Assembly (NCBI GenBank): GCA_013001595.1
Contig: JABDMH010000046.1
Coordinates: 124,001 to 188,000 of the forward strand
Source: Saprospiraceae bacterium
Lineage (GTDB): Bacteria; Bacteroidota; Bacteroidia; Chitinophagales; Saprospiraceae
Length of the DNA stretch: 64,000 nt
Reading direction: 5' to 3'
Positions 37,576 to 48,150 of this stretch are shown here, piece after piece. Made by a program: the position numbers and the translations under genes. The notes beneath the pieces are model-generated. The model saw nothing but the letters and a program-made list of their open reading frames with translations, searched no databases and was not told where the DNA came from. Positions within the stretch are counted from its first letter, which is position 1. Every line of letters starts with the position of its first letter.

Positions 37576-39255
37576 CTAGGCTTCCTGCTTTTTTTCTTCC
37601 TCCTCCTTCAGTTTCCTTCGTAAGATCTTACCCACATTGGTTTTTGGAAGTTCATCTCTAAACTCAATTTCTTTGGGCCGCTTGTACCCAGTAAGGTTCT
37701 CTTTACAATAGGCCTGAAGTTCATCTTCTGTGAGTGATCGGTCTTTTCGCACTACAAAAACCTTGACCGCTTCGGTCGAACGATCATCTTGTATCCCAAT
37801 GGCCGCCACTTCCAATACTTTGGGATGCGAAGCGATTACATCTTCAACCTCATTCGGATAAACATTAAACCCAGACACCAAAATCATGTCTTTCTTTCGG
37901 TCGACAATTTTAAAAAATCCATCAGCATCCATTGATGCAATATCGCCCGTGCTCATCCATCCATCCTTTAAGGATTTGGCTGTTTCATCGGGTCTATTGA
38001 AGTACCCCTTCATCACTTGGGGACCTTTAACTTGCAATTCACCGATTTGATCTACTTGGAGCACTTGACCACCTTCATCAACGATGCGCATATCAGTAGA
38101 GGGTATCGGGAGGCCTATCGAACCCAACCTAGCTGTGCCATCGAGAGGGTTCACGCAGGCTACAGGACTGGTTTCAGTCATTCCATAACCCTCGGTCAGC
38201 TGGCAGCCCGTCACTTCTTTCCAACGCACCGCAACAGCTTGTTGCACAGCCATGCCACCTCCGACCGTAATCTTTAGAGAAGCAAAATCTAAGCCTGCAA
38301 AGTCTTTGTGATTCAACAGTGCATTGAATAATGTATTGACGCCCGACATAAGGGAAATCGAGTATTTTTTAAACGCACTAATCAAGGTGTCGAGATCCCG
38401 TGCATTCGTGATCAATACATTCTTTGCACCAATGCTGAATAGGGTCAGGCAGTTTACCGTAAAGGCAAAAATATGGTACAGCGGCAGCGGGCATAGTACA
38501 GTCTCTTCTCCGTCTTTCAAGAAAGGCAGCATGATTGCCCTGACCTGCTGCATATTGGCGATTAGATTTCGATTGGTCAACATGGCACCCTTGGAAACAC
38601 CGGTAGTCCCTCCTGTATATTGCAAAATGACCGTGTCTTCCGGTGTAGTTTGAAATTCCTTAATCGAGAATTTAGCCCCTTGGCTTAGTGCTTCGTTGAA
38701 TGTCACCGCATTGGGTATATTGTACTTCGGCACCATTTTTTTGACGTACTTAACTACAGAATTGACGATTTGCTTCTTGGGAAATCCCAACAAATCTCCA
38801 ATGGAGGTGGTGATGACGATCTTGATGTTGGTATCGGCAATGATCGATTCCAAATTGGCAGCAAAGTTGTCAGCAATCAAGATCGCTTTACACCCGGAAT
38901 CTACAAACTGATGCTTCATTTCCCGGGCTGTGTACAATGGATTGGTGTTGACCACAATGAGTCCCGCCCGCAAAGCACCAAATAGCGCAATGGGATACTG
39001 TAGTAGATTGGGCATCATCAATGCGATTTTATCTCCTGGTTCTAAGCCCCGGCTATGCAGATAGGCAGCGAATCGAGTAGACTTCTTATCCACCTCGGCA
39101 TAGGTTAAGGCTTTATCCATGCAGATAAATGCGGTCTGCTTTGCATACTTTTTAAATGTTTCATCAAAGAATGTCAGCAAACTGTCGTAAGCGTCAGGAT
39201 CTACATTGGCAGGTACACCATTGGGGAAATTCTTCAACCACGGTCTTTCTTCCAT
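37576..39255 (-). CDS. Long-chain fatty acid-CoA ligase
   Basis: This 559-residue AMP-forming acyl-CoA synthetase activates free fatty acids to acyl-CoA for degradation or lipid synthesis. Motifs are the P-loop-like YTGGTTGVSKGAML (about 213-226), the adenylate-binding EGYGMTETSPV, the STGDIASMDADGFFKIVDRKKDMI hinge region and the C-terminal catalytic Lys in GKILRRKL. Length and motifs match FadD. It ends in a charged Lys/Glu tail. It is 85 bases downstream of the aminotransferase on the same strand; co-transcription is possible but not evident. Confidence 0.93.
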   Translation of the reverse strand: MEERPWLKNFPNGVPANVDPDAYDSLLTFFDETFKKYAKQTAFICMDKALTYAEVDKKSTRFAAYLHSRGLEPGDKIALMMPNLLQYPIALFGALRAGLIVVNTNPLYTAREMKHQFVDSGCKAILIADNFAANLESIIADTNIKIVITTSIGDLLGFPKKQIVNSVVKYVKKMVPKYNIPNAVTFNEALSQGAKFSIKEFQTTPEDTVILQYTGGTTGVSKGAMLTNRNLIANMQQVRAIMLPFLKDGEETVLCPLPLYHIFAFTVNCLTLFSIGAKNVLITNARDLDTLISAFKKYSISLMSGVNTLFNALLNHKDFAGLDFASLKITVGGGMAVQQAVAVRWKEVTGCQLTEGYGMTETSPVACVNPLDGTARLGSIGLPIPSTDMRIVDEGGQVLQVDQIGELQVKGPQVMKGYFNRPDETAKSLKDGWMSTGDIASMDADGFFKIVDRKKDMILVSGFNVYPNEVEDVIASHPKVLEVAAIGIQDDRSTEAVKVFVVRKDRSLTEDELQAYCKENLTGYKRPKEIEFRDELPKTNVGKILRRKLKEEEEKKQEA

Positions 39256-39340
39256 ATCAAGTGGGCATTGTCGTTAGAAAGTTAAAATAAGATTTATTTC
39301 GCGGTCTGAGCAGCTTCCCAGGAGTGAGGTCAAAGTTCCG

Positions 39341-40522
39341 TCAGATTTTATCCAAGACCCGATGCAGTTTATTGCAAGCCATCTTGATCTCCTCCTTACT
39401 GATGATCAAGGGTGGTGCCAATCGGATCGAGCACTCATCGTAAAGGAACCAATCAAAGAGTAGTCCCTCTTTCAGGCCAAGATCGACTGCCTTTCGCAGT
39501 TTCTCCTTGCTTTCAAGTTGCAGGGCAAACCATAGACCACATGTCCTAATCTCTTTGATTGCCGGATGTGGCAAAAGTTCGAGAAAAGACTGACTCTTTA
39601 CGGGCACCAAATCGATCAAATCACTTTCTTGCAACACCTTCAGCGTAGCCAATGCTGCTGCGCAATTCACTGGATGGCCACCAAAAGTGGTGATGTGGCC
39701 TAAGACGGGTTCGCTTGCCAGCTGATCCATGTGTGCCTTTGCCGCAACAAACGCACCTATAGGCATACCTCCTCCCAATCCCTTGGCCAGCAGTAAAATA
39801 TCTGGACAGATGTCGAAAGCGGAGAAAGCAAAAAGATGTCCAGTCCGACCCATGGCAGCTTGTATTTCATCAAGGATCAGCAAGGCTCCGACTTCATGGC
39901 AGCGATCTGCAACCCGCTGAAGATATTGACCTTCTGGTACCTGCAGACCGATCTCTGCCTGTACAGTTTCCATTACAACAGCAGCAGTTTGCTCTGTGAT
40001 GTGGTCCAAATGTGCCACGCAGTTATAGTCTATAAACTTAATCTCAGGAAGCAATGGTCGAAAAGGTCGGGTAAAATAGTCATCACTTTGAAGACTCATA
40101 CTGCCTTGCGTGCTGCCATGATAAGCTTTGGTACACGCAACAATCTCAAACCTGCCAGTCACTTTTTTAGCCAACTTCATGGCACCCTCTACAGCTTCGC
40201 TGCCACTATTCACGAAATAGGTGCTATCCAATGGATTTGGTAAAAGATTGGCCAAAGTTTGAGCCAATAAAACTTGCGGAGAAAGGACAAATTCACCATA
40301 AACCATGGTATGCATGTAGCGAGATGCCTGATCCTGTACGGCATCTACGACGGAAGCATGTGTGTGACCAAGACTACTGACACCAATGCCAGCTATCAGA
40401 TCCATGATGCTGCGCCCATCGCCTGTATGCAAGTACATACCATGAGCAGAAACAATTTCCTCCAGCATCGGAGCTGGGCTGGTTTGTGCAACATGATTGA
40501 GAAATAGGGACCTTAGATTCAC
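39341..40522 (-). CDS. Class III (aspartate-family) aminotransferase
   Basis: This 393-residue PLP enzyme of the class III aminotransferase family resembles acetylornithine/ornithine aminotransferases. Visible motifs are GIGVSSLGHTH, FVNSGSEAVEGAMKLAKKVTG, the LLILDEIQAAMGRTG segment with the PLP-ring Asp, and the Schiff-base Lys 247 in LLAKGLGGGMPIGAF. The amino donor and acceptor cannot be told; the N-terminus lacks features of GABA-specific enzymes. The YgjP-like protease gene lies 18 bases upstream on the same strand, suggesting co-transcription. Confidence 0.9.
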   Translation of the reverse strand: MNLRSLFLNHVAQTSPAPMLEEIVSAHGMYLHTGDGRSIMDLIAGIGVSSLGHTHASVVDAVQDQASRYMHTMVYGEFVLSPQVLLAQTLANLLPNPLDSTYFVNSGSEAVEGAMKLAKKVTGRFEIVACTKAYHGSTQGSMSLQSDDYFTRPFRPLLPEIKFIDYNCVAHLDHITEQTAAVVMETVQAEIGLQVPEGQYLQRVADRCHEVGALLILDEIQAAMGRTGHLFAFSAFDICPDILLLAKGLGGGMPIGAFVAAKAHMDQLASEPVLGHITTFGGHPVNCAAALATLKVLQESDLIDLVPVKSQSFLELLPHPAIKEIRTCGLWFALQLESKEKLRKAVDLGLKEGLLFDWFLYDECSIRLAPPLIISKEEIKMACNKLHRVLDKI

Positions 40523-40540
40523 GAATACTTACTTGCTGGA

Positions 40541-41299
40541 TTAGTAATATAGGGCATCCCCATTTTCCTTCAGCCACCTGGTACACCTACGATAATCTGG
40601 CATGGCAGAGGCCACTAAGTCCCAAAATGCTTTTGAATGATTGTGGTGCTTCAAATGTGCGAGTTCATGAATGATGACATAATCCACCACCGGCTCGGGA
40701 GCGAGAAATAGGCGGGTACTAAAGGTCAAATTGCCGTCGTGGCTGCAACTGCCCCAGTTGCTTTTATTATACTTGAAGGACAAACCATACACGACAAACT
40801 GATAGTATCGGTCATTAAACTCCATAATTTTTTTTAAGAAATCATCATGCAATGTACGAGCCAACAGCTTACTGACCATCTTGGGCAATACATCTGCACG
40901 CTCGGCCTCACTCCATGATCTCGGACATTTTACAATCAAATCCTGACCTACCACATGTCCTGTGGTCCCTGTGCGATCTACGGGCAATAATTTTAGTGTA
41001 AACTCACCAAAAAGGGTTTTATAGGTTTTGCCATTTACGGGCGCTTTGAGGAAAAAACGATTAAAGATGTGGGGATCCGATGCAAATTTTTGTTTAATCC
41101 AATTAATGCCCCATTCGACTGGATCTCCGGGCTGATCAGCCGAGTCAATCAATGGTATGCGCAGATTTACAGTTCGCTGTGTAATGGCTATTCTCCAGTT
41201 GTTCCTCAGTTCGCGGTAAATGACCAATGGTATGGATCCTGCACCGATCTGTACATCCACCTTAGTGATCTCACGTGTACTTCTCTTCCGGTGCAACAT
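40541..41299 (-). CDS. YgjP-like (M48-type) zinc metalloprotease
   Basis: This 252-residue protein has a C-terminal SprT/YgjP-like metallopeptidase domain: the zinc motif HELAHLKHHNHSKAFW with HExxH, followed by the SRRT-type C-terminus (YRRCTRWLKENG). The middle part includes the conserved YNKSNWGSCSHDGNLTFSTRL block preceding the zinc site. No signal peptide is seen, so it is cytoplasmic. The substrate is unknown. Its start is 18 bases from the end of nothing on this strand but immediately next to the repeat-rich region upstream of nhaC. Confidence 0.85.
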   Translation of the reverse strand: MLHRKRSTREITKVDVQIGAGSIPLVIYRELRNNWRIAITQRTVNLRIPLIDSADQPGDPVEWGINWIKQKFASDPHIFNRFFLKAPVNGKTYKTLFGEFTLKLLPVDRTGTTGHVVGQDLIVKCPRSWSEAERADVLPKMVSKLLARTLHDDFLKKIMEFNDRYYQFVVYGLSFKYNKSNWGSCSHDGNLTFSTRLFLAPEPVVDYVIIHELAHLKHHNHSKAFWDLVASAMPDYRRCTRWLKENGDALYY

Positions 41300-41396
41300 G
41301 CTGACAAATGTATAAAAAGGTGGAATTCCAGTCAGGCTTTAACCGCTTTAGACCATTTCGGATCCGAAGCTATCTTCGCTACAGTTATTCAGTCGA

Positions 41397-41596
41397 AAAT
41401 ATACCTGCCAATAAAGTATTGACAATCTCTACCCTTGAGATGCATTAGCCTCGTTAGTATTAAAATGCTGACAGGCGATTAGCCTCATCAGTACCAAATT
41501 GCTGACAGGCGACGGCCTCCTCAGTACCAAAATATACCTACCAATATTAAATCTTGACAATCTCTACTAGTGACATGCAGTAGCCTCGTCAGTATC
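41397..41596. repeat. Short tandem and direct repeats upstream of nhaC
   Basis: A 34-base unit (ATTAGCCTCnTnAGTAnnA...TGCTGACAGGCG) starts at 41444, 41478 and, degenerate, 41512. A longer direct repeat starting AATATACCT and containing TTGACAATCTCTAC occurs at about 41397-41461 and 41529-41596. The repeats fill the space between the divergent protease and antiporter genes and end 16 bases before the preferred start of the latter. Confidence 0.75.
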
Positions 41597-41611
41597 AATT
41601 ACCTTGTTGTC

Positions 41612-43096
41612 ATGCACGATTATGGCATTCTTTCATTGCTGCCTCCACTGATCGCCATCGTCTTGGCCATCTGGACAAAACAGGTGTACATCTCTTTGAT
41701 TTTTGGACTCTTCCTAGGGTGGGTGATCTTGAATGATGGCAACCTAATTCTTGGTTTCTTGGACACTTTATACGCACTCGTGGATGTGTTTACCGATCCA
41801 GGAAATACACGTACCATCATGTTTAGTGCATTGATCGGTGCCATCATTGTTTTCATTCAACGTAGTGGTGGTGTCGAAGGATTTATTCGCTGGTTGGGAC
41901 AAAAACTCGAACAACTAGAGGCTTCTGGCAAACGTGACAAACAAACCTGGGTTCAGCTCATGGCGTGGCTGACCGGCGTGTTGATCTTTGTGGAATCGAG
42001 CATATCCGTGCTCACGGTGGGTTCACTTTTTCGACCCATTTTTGATCGCTTAAAAATATCGCGCGAAAAGCTAGCCTATATTGCCGACTCAAGCAGTGCA
42101 CCTACCTGTATCCTGATACCTTTTAATGGTTGGGGTGCCCTGATCATGGGCTTACTCCTCACACAGGGTTTTGACAATCCATTCCAGATCATGATGCAAT
42201 CGGTGGTGTATAATTTCTATCCAGTCTTAACCCTATTTCTAGTAGTCATTGTTATTCTGACCGGCTGGGATCATCCCGGCATGCGTAAAGCAGATCGACG
42301 TACTGCGGAAGGGCTAGTGTTATGGCCAGATGCCCAACCAATGGTCTCGGAGGAGATCACCTCCGTTTCTATGAAGGATGATGTACAGCCCAGAGCTATG
42401 AATATGGTAATGCCTCTCTTAGTGATGGTCTGCATGATGCCCATCATGTTGATATACACAGGGTGGGAGGCAGCACTAACTCGGTTTCCCAACGGAGCAT
42501 GGGGAGAGAAAGCATTTCACGCCTTAGGCCAAGGATCCGGCTCGACAGCGGTGCTCGTAGGTGTAGTAGTAGGCATACTATTCTGCATGATCCTTTATCG
42601 TTGGCAAGGCATTTTTAATGTGCGTGAGAACATTGATCTGGTATTTAAGGGCATTTCTGGTCTTATGCCCATTGCTTTATTACTCTTATTTGCTTTTGCC
42701 ATTGGTACGGTATGTAAGGAGCTTCAAACAGGACTATACCTTGCAGAACTTGCTAAACAATGGCTGTCTCCCCGATTGGTCCCGATGGTCATCTTCCTCA
42801 TGAGTGGATTTATTGCTTTTTCGACAGGAACCTCCTGGGGTACTTTTGCCATCATGATTGCGATTGCTGTACCCATGGCTAGGCAGATGGAAGTAAATGA
42901 GATTATAACCATCGCAGCTGCATTGGGCGGAGGAATCTTCGGCGACCATTGCTCACCCATCAGCGACACTACCATTCTCTCTTCCATGGCGGCAGCAACT
43001 GACCACATTGACCATGTCAAGACCCAAATCCCCTACGCTCTATTTGTCGGTATCGTTAGTGCAGGATTATACTTGGTATTGGGATTTATAATGTAA
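41612..43096 (+). CDS. NhaC family Na+/H+ antiporter
   Basis: This membrane transporter of about 494 residues has around eleven hydrophobic helices. The region near the C-terminus, GGIFGDHCSPISDTTILSS followed by AAATDHIDHVKTQIPYAL, is diagnostic of the NhaC family, which exchanges Na+ for H+ (or organic acids in some members). The reading frame extends upstream to a GTG at 41570, but that segment consists of the intergenic repeats; the ATG at 41612 (MHDYGILSLLPP) gives a normal family start. It fits life in saline water. A possible operon with the following GNAT gene is weak (69-base gap). Confidence 0.92.
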   Translation: MHDYGILSLLPPLIAIVLAIWTKQVYISLIFGLFLGWVILNDGNLILGFLDTLYALVDVFTDPGNTRTIMFSALIGAIIVFIQRSGGVEGFIRWLGQKLEQLEASGKRDKQTWVQLMAWLTGVLIFVESSISVLTVGSLFRPIFDRLKISREKLAYIADSSSAPTCILIPFNGWGALIMGLLLTQGFDNPFQIMMQSVVYNFYPVLTLFLVVIVILTGWDHPGMRKADRRTAEGLVLWPDAQPMVSEEITSVSMKDDVQPRAMNMVMPLLVMVCMMPIMLIYTGWEAALTRFPNGAWGEKAFHALGQGSGSTAVLVGVVVGILFCMILYRWQGIFNVRENIDLVFKGISGLMPIALLLLFAFAIGTVCKELQTGLYLAELAKQWLSPRLVPMVIFLMSGFIAFSTGTSWGTFAIMIAIAVPMARQMEVNEIITIAAALGGGIFGDHCSPISDTTILSSMAAATDHIDHVKTQIPYALFVGIVSAGLYLVLGFIM

Positions 43097-43165
43097 GCTT
43101 ACACCGTGTATAGGGAAACTAATAGACTGCGATGGGATATTGAAAATCTGTAAAGACGGGATTTT

Positions 43166-43618
43166 ATGATTACCATTCGAAAACTTACACAAGAAGATTT
43201 GCCGGCACTGGTCATCTTATTTGATGCCTATCGCGTTTGGTATGGTCAGCCCTCCAGTCTAAGTCGAGCTGATACCTTTTTAAAGGAACGGATCGCCAGA
43301 AAGGAATCTATGGTCTTTGGAGCATTAGACAAGGAAGACCATTTGGTGGGATTTACACAGCTTTACCCGCTTTTCTCCTCGACACGAATGGGCCGCATTT
43401 GGTTGCTAAACGACCTATTTGTAGTGCCAAATTATCGTGGTCAAGGAATCTCGATTCAGCTGATAGACCGGGCAAAGCGCTTGGCTGCAGATACGAATTC
43501 GGTAGGCCTCCTTCTGGAGACAGAAAAAACGAACGACATTGGTAATAACCTCTACCCTCGGACAGGTTTTACTCTTGAAGAGGACTTCAACCATTACTTC
43601 TGGTCAGCAAAGATTTGA
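43166..43618 (+). CDS. GNAT family N-acetyltransferase
   Basis: This 150-residue cytoplasmic acetyltransferase has the GNAT fold: ITIRKLTQEDLPAL at the start, WLLNDLFVVPNYRGQGISIQLID with the acetyl-CoA loop RGQGIS, and NNLYPRTGFTLEEDF at the end. It transfers acetyl from acetyl-CoA to an amine, but the substrate is not readable. It is downstream of the antiporter and on the same strand. Confidence 0.88.
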   Translation: MITIRKLTQEDLPALVILFDAYRVWYGQPSSLSRADTFLKERIARKESMVFGALDKEDHLVGFTQLYPLFSSTRMGRIWLLNDLFVVPNYRGQGISIQLIDRAKRLAADTNSVGLLLETEKTNDIGNNLYPRTGFTLEEDFNHYFWSAKI

Positions 43619-44013
43619 GTCAGATGCAGCATCTAATACACTGTCTACCGGTATATGTTGAATAATTCTGAGTTCATTTTTTGTGAAAGACAAGGCGTCA
43701 GAACGCAGACAACGCCTAAGCCCCGGCGAGCATCTGCAACAAAGTATTTCGCAAAAAAGAGGCCAGAAATAACGACAACCTTTCAGTAGACGGTGTGCTA
43801 GCATCTTGGTTCCGTAGAAACGTACATTGAAAGAGGCATCAGAAGCAAAACCTAGAAAAGTTTATTGCCCATGGGTACAAAGACCGTAGCTCCCTTAATC
43901 AGTGCCTGTACAACAATTGCCAAAACGTTGCACACTGTTATCTAAATCGCATGACCCTCACGTTGTAAGGAGATAAAACATTATCTTTATAGTTCATATA
44001 AAGGGGATCAATT
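43619..44013. other. Intergenic region upstream of xerD
   Basis: No gene is supported on either strand. A weak TATCTTTA (43982-43989) near the xerD start resembles a -7 box. No dif-like XerC/XerD target was recognised. Confidence 0.45.
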
Positions 44014-44919
44014 TTGCTTTGGAGCTCAGCAATCAACGGTTTCAAGCATTACTTAATGCTTGAACGTGGCATGGCGGCACCTTCTATTGAGGCTTATGTC
44101 AATGATGTTCAAAAACTTGCCGATCACTTATTGGATGCGAGTCCAACCACCATGCCAGACCAGGTTACCATGGATCAATTGGAGACCTTTTTGGCATATC
44201 TCAATGACCTGGCCCTAGGACGCCGCACTCAAGCACGCATCCTCTCTGGGGTCCGTGCTTTTTACAGATATCTACTCATCGAAGACGAGATCGATGCAGA
44301 TCCCACTGCCCTTATTGAGGGGCCCAAAACGCATCAGAAGATTCCCGAAGTACTGTCGCATAGTGAGATTGAAAAAATGATGGCCACATTGGATCTTAGC
44401 AGACCACAAGGTACACGCAATCGTGCCATCTTGGAAACACTCTATGCTTGTGGCTTAAGGGTTACCGAGCTCATTCAATTGAAAATTTCTTGTTTGTTTC
44501 TTGACGTGGGCTTTGTCAAGGTTATTGGAAAGAACAATAAGGAAAGACTCGTACCCATCGGATCGTCGGCCATCAAACACATTCGCTTATATCTGCAATC
44601 AGACCGCAATAAATTAGAGGTGCGACCCGCAGACTCCGACTTCCTCTTCCTCAACAGGCGGGGAAAGCCGCTGAGCAGGGTCATGATCTTCAACATCGTT
44701 AAGGAAGCAGCTAAACAAGCTCAGATTGAAAAGAATGTTAGCCCGCATACCTTTCGTCATTCCTTTGCCACCCACCTGGTAGAAGGAGGTGCAGATCTGC
44801 GGGCAGTACAAGAGATGCTGGGCCACGAATCCATAGTGACCACAGAGATCTATACTCATCTCGATATACAGTACCTCCGTGAAACCATCATGAGCTACCA
44901 CCCTTTAAACAAATCTTAA
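44014..44919 (+). CDS. Site-specific tyrosine recombinase XerD
   Basis: This 301-residue Xer recombinase resolves chromosome dimers at dif together with its partner. The N-terminal SAM-like domain begins WSSAINGFKHYLMLERG, which matches XerD only if translation starts at the TTG at 44014, preceded by AAGGGGAT. The catalytic set is complete: Arg in CGLRVTEL, Lys in GKNNKERLVPIG, HTFRHSFATHL (His and Arg), LGHES, and Tyr in TTEIYTHLD. The gene lies alone among housekeeping genes with no integrase-type neighbours, so I read it as chromosomal Xer and not a phage integrase. Confidence 0.92.
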   Translation: MLWSSAINGFKHYLMLERGMAAPSIEAYVNDVQKLADHLLDASPTTMPDQVTMDQLETFLAYLNDLALGRRTQARILSGVRAFYRYLLIEDEIDADPTALIEGPKTHQKIPEVLSHSEIEKMMATLDLSRPQGTRNRAILETLYACGLRVTELIQLKISCLFLDVGFVKVIGKNNKERLVPIGSSAIKHIRLYLQSDRNKLEVRPADSDFLFLNRRGKPLSRVMIFNIVKEAAKQAQIEKNVSPHTFRHSFATHLVEGGADLRAVQEMLGHESIVTTEIYTHLDIQYLRETIMSYHPLNKS

Positions 44920-45040
44920 GTGTATCGTTATCTATCAGTTATTAGATAACTTTGTACCATGAGCCATCGCCCCTTTCTCAATGCATCTGCACCCAGCTTT
45001 CTTGGGCGTCGACCACTGAGATTTCGAAATACAGCAGCAG

Positions 45041-46696
45041 ATGATTTTGGTCTCTAACAAAATACCCCCATGCAGGCGGCGAAGTGTGGGCTCCAACCGA
45101 ATCATTGTCTTGGCTGCACTTTGCATGGTTGTACTGGCTGTGAGTTGCGCGGTAAAAGGAGGACAGCTGCAGGGTGGAGAGAGAGATGAAACACCCCCTG
45201 TCATTCTCGAAGAGAAAAGCACTGCCAACTTTCAGACACAATTTAAAGAACGTACCATAGTGCTTAGTATGGACGAGTGGGTGAAATTGGAAAATCCATT
45301 TACCCAGGTATTGATCTCCCCTCCATTAGAGAAAAGACCGGACATCAGCATCAAGGGTAAATCGGTAATCGTAAAGTTTGATGAGGAAGAAGTCTTACGT
45401 GAAAACGCCACCTACTCAATTAATTTTGGCGAAGCCATTCAGGACATCACCGAGAATAATCCTTTGAAGAACTACTCTTTCGTGTTTTCTACCGGAACCG
45501 CCATCGACTCCCTACAAATCAGTGGAACGATCATCGACGCTTACACTGCCGAACCAGTAGAAGATGCACTGGTGATGGTCTACGAATCCGCGCAGGACTC
45601 CATCATCTACAAGGAAAAGCCGTTTTATGCTTCACGCTCACAAGAAGATGGTTCATTTACCATCAAAAACATGAAAGAGGGTAGCTTCAAAGTAGTGGCC
45701 ATCATGGACGAAAACCTAAATTATCTCTATGATCCACCTACCGAATCATTGGCTTTTCTATCTACTGTATTGGTGCTGGATGGAGATAGCTTCCCCTTCA
45801 TACAGTTGCAATTATCGCTGGAAAGAGAAGACCTCTATCTGTCAAAAAAAGATACCAGCGGTTGGAATCGAGGCATATTTACCTACAACAGAACCCCACT
45901 GCATCTGGTAGTCGACATTGACTCAACCGATAGTGACATTTACTATGATTTATTGGACGAAGAAATCTTTGTATGGTACCATTCAGATGCACGAACTTCA
46001 TGGCCTCTTTACCTCAGGGACACATTCACTGTTCAGACCGATACACTATCGCTGCGTCGAAATACACCACCAGCACCGACACCTTCTTTTGAAAAGAAAG
46101 CACGGATTCGAAATTCAGGTCATCCAAGTGATCCCTACTACCTGTGTTTCGATACACCATTAAGCGTATTTGATACCACCTACTTGATCATAGTAGAAGG
46201 CACCAGCGACACCATTAGTCCAGAGCTATTGATCCTGGATAGTCTTCCATTATGCCTGGAAGTTTCTTATGCTTGGAAGCCAGATAGCATCTACCAGGTA
46301 ACCCTCTTGCCAGGAGCACTTGTAGATATATATGGTTTGCCTAATGACACCATAACGGATCGTTATCCCATTGGCAATGTTGAACGCTTTGGGGAGATCC
46401 AACTCACCGTAGATAGTTTGGACGGCGATCAAGCCTATATTATAGAACTGCTACTAAAAGACAAACCTGAGGTCACCTTATATGCTGAAGGGCAAGAAAC
46501 ACTTATCAAATCCATCTACAAATTAAAACCAGGGGACTACGAATTGCGTGTCACTGAAGACGCAAATCGAAATCACCTTTGGGATCCCGCCGACTACCTG
46601 GCAGGTCGCCAGCCGGAGCATACACATAAAACTTCAGTAGAAACATTGAGATCCAACTGGGAAATAGAAGTACAATATATATGGACAAGAAAATGA
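45041..46696 (+). CDS. Ig-like (SbsA-type) lipoprotein
   Basis: This 551-residue exported lipoprotein has the lipobox LAVSC, with the lipidated Cys about residue 36 when counted from the ATG at 45041. The leader is unusually long, and a GTG 45 bases in would give a normal-sized one. After it comes an SbsA Ig-like (Big_5) domain ([19 protein letters not shown]-like, [13 protein letters not shown], about 50-145) and a carboxypeptidase-regulatory-like domain ([36 protein letters not shown]). Such proteins occur widely in Bacteroidota envelopes; the exact role is unknown. Its end overlaps the lptB start by 16 bases, so the two are coupled. Confidence 0.85.
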   Translation: MILVSNKIPPCRRRSVGSNRIIVLAALCMVVLAVSCAVKGGQLQGGERDETPPVILEEKSTANFQTQFKERTIVLSMDEWVKLENPFTQVLISPPLEKRPDISIKGKSVIVKFDEEEVLRENATYSINFGEAIQDITENNPLKNYSFVFSTGTAIDSLQISGTIIDAYTAEPVEDALVMVYESAQDSIIYKEKPFYASRSQEDGSFTIKNMKEGSFKVVAIMDENLNYLYDPPTESLAFLSTVLVLDGDSFPFIQLQLSLEREDLYLSKKDTSGWNRGIFTYNRTPLHLVVDIDSTDSDIYYDLLDEEIFVWYHSDARTSWPLYLRDTFTVQTDTLSLRRNTPPAPTPSFEKKARIRNSGHPSDPYYLCFDTPLSVFDTTYLIIVEGTSDTISPELLILDSLPLCLEVSYAWKPDSIYQVTLLPGALVDIYGLPNDTITDRYPIGNVERFGEIQLTVDSLDGDQAYIIELLLKDKPEVTLYAEGQETLIKSIYKLKPGDYELRVTEDANRNHLWDPADYLAGRQPEHTHKTSVETLRSNWEIEVQYIWTRK

Positions 46697-47427
46697 AACT
46701 AAAAGGGGTAGATCTCTCGAAGAAGTACGGCCGTCGAACGGTTGTATCTGAAGTCAGCCTCGACGTAAATCAGGGAGAGATCGTAGGCCTTCTGGGACCA
46801 AATGGAGCAGGAAAAACAACCACCTTCTATATGGTGGTCGGATTTATTAAGCCCAATGGTGGCCGGGTTTTCCTAAATGACGATCCCATCACCGATCTTC
46901 CCATGTACAAACGAGCCCAGCGCGGCATCGGTTATCTGCCCCAGGAACCCAGTGTGTTCAGAAAACTCAGTGTAGAGGACAACATCATGGCCATATTAGA
47001 GATGATGGACCTCACCACCGCCGAACAGAAAGAAAAGCGAGATTCCCTCCTCGAAGAATTTGGCTTGGAAAAAGTGCGTAAAAGTCTTGGAGACACTTTG
47101 TCCGGTGGTGAACGCAGGCGAACTGAGATCGCCCGGGCACTAGCCTCTGATCCAAAATTTATTCTACTTGATGAGCCCTTTGCAGGTATCGATCCGATTG
47201 CTGTGGAAGACATCCAAGGTATTGTATCCAAGTTGCGCACAAGAAACATCGGCATCCTCATCACCGATCACAATGTTCAAGAGACCCTTTCAATCACAGA
47301 TCGTGCTTATCTCATGTTCGAAGGCAAAATCCTACGAGATGGCACTGCCGAGCAACTGGCGGCAGATGAACTTGTACGCAAAGTGTACCTAGGTCAGCAT
47401 TTCGAATTAAAGCGCAAACAACTCTAG
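46681..47427 (+). CDS. LPS export ABC transporter ATP-binding protein LptB
   Basis: This 248-residue ATPase powers lipopolysaccharide extraction from the inner membrane with LptF/LptG and the Lpt bridge. Motifs are Walker [10 protein letters not shown] (about 39-47), the LptB-typical [20 protein letters not shown], signature [16 protein letters not shown], Walker [21 protein letters not shown] and the switch His in ITDHNV. The combination QEPSVFR and FAGIDPIAV identifies LptB specifically. Translation starts inside the end of the Ig-like lipoprotein gene. The other lpt genes are not in the window. Confidence 0.96.
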   Translation: MDKKMKLKGVDLSKKYGRRTVVSEVSLDVNQGEIVGLLGPNGAGKTTTFYMVVGFIKPNGGRVFLNDDPITDLPMYKRAQRGIGYLPQEPSVFRKLSVEDNIMAILEMMDLTTAEQKEKRDSLLEEFGLEKVRKSLGDTLSGGERRRTEIARALASDPKFILLDEPFAGIDPIAVEDIQGIVSKLRTRNIGILITDHNVQETLSITDRAYLMFEGKILRDGTAEQLAADELVRKVYLGQHFELKRKQL

Positions 47428-48150
47428 CAGGCGTATTGGCTCATTGCATTTTAGCTAGTTGGGCATGCAATGGTAGAATTGTTTTATACAGGGAGACATC
47501 CACACATAAGCTTTGCGGTCTTTTGCACCTCTCTATGAGGCCAATGATGTTCAATTGTTCTTTGTGGAAGAGTGCAACTGCTAGGAACATCCATGCCTCA
47601 AACTTTGCCGCCTTTGCGCCTCTGTGTGAACCTATCAGTGTTCAATTGTTCTTTGTGGAAGGGTAGAATTGTTTGATTAAGGGAGACCTCCATACATAAA
47701 CTTTGCCGTCTTTACGCCTCTGCGTAAGGCGATTGGCGTTCAATTGCTCTTTGCGGATCGGTCGAATGACTGGATTCGACAATCTTTACCTCGTGAATCC
47801 AACAGCTGGAAATGAAACATCTTCACATATAAAGCCGCTTTCAGCATGTCTCTGATGGCAAACTCCCAAATCTTATACTATGCCTTCTATCAAAAACCAA
47901 ATTCTATTACGCTGCAGTCATGATTCACTCTACTAGGAAGCAACATCGCCCTGCGATGAAAATGACAAAATCAGCGTGAATGCATTTGAAACCAATTTCA
48001 ATTGGGCATAGATTTGACCTGTCAAAAGGATAAAGATAGATGAGGAGAAACATTGAGGAAATTAAAGATTTGTTTACCCCGATGCTAAAGCTAGTTCATC
48101 ATAAGAGCCGACCTTTAACATGTTTTTATTCACCTTTGAATTATTTAATT
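47428..48150. repeat. Intergenic repeats of the CTTTGCG/TTGTTCTTTGTGG family, group 1
   Basis: Three or so imperfect copies of a unit resembling AACTTTGCCGnCTTTGCGCC...TTCAATTGTTCTTTGTGGAA occur at about 47510-47570, 47600-47665 and 47700-47760. The same family recurs at 48600-49480 and 55440-56300. The reading frame at 47436-47666 is made of these repeats and is not a gene. The remainder up to 48150 holds the leader of the small secreted-protein gene. Confidence 0.65.

Noticed and set aside
44014-44919. Phage or island integrase
   Set aside because: N- and C-terminal motifs match chromosomal XerD; no attachment site, tRNA or mobile genes nearby.
44959-45057. 32-codon frame after a TAACTTTG box, upstream of the Ig-like lipoprotein
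   Set aside because: The box is more likely the promoter of the lipoprotein-lptB unit; the short Arg-rich frame overlaps the lipoprotein start and has no signal or terminator.
47436-47666. 76-residue frame after lptB
   Set aside because: It consists of the CTTTGCG/TTGTTCTTTGTGG intergenic repeat translated twice.
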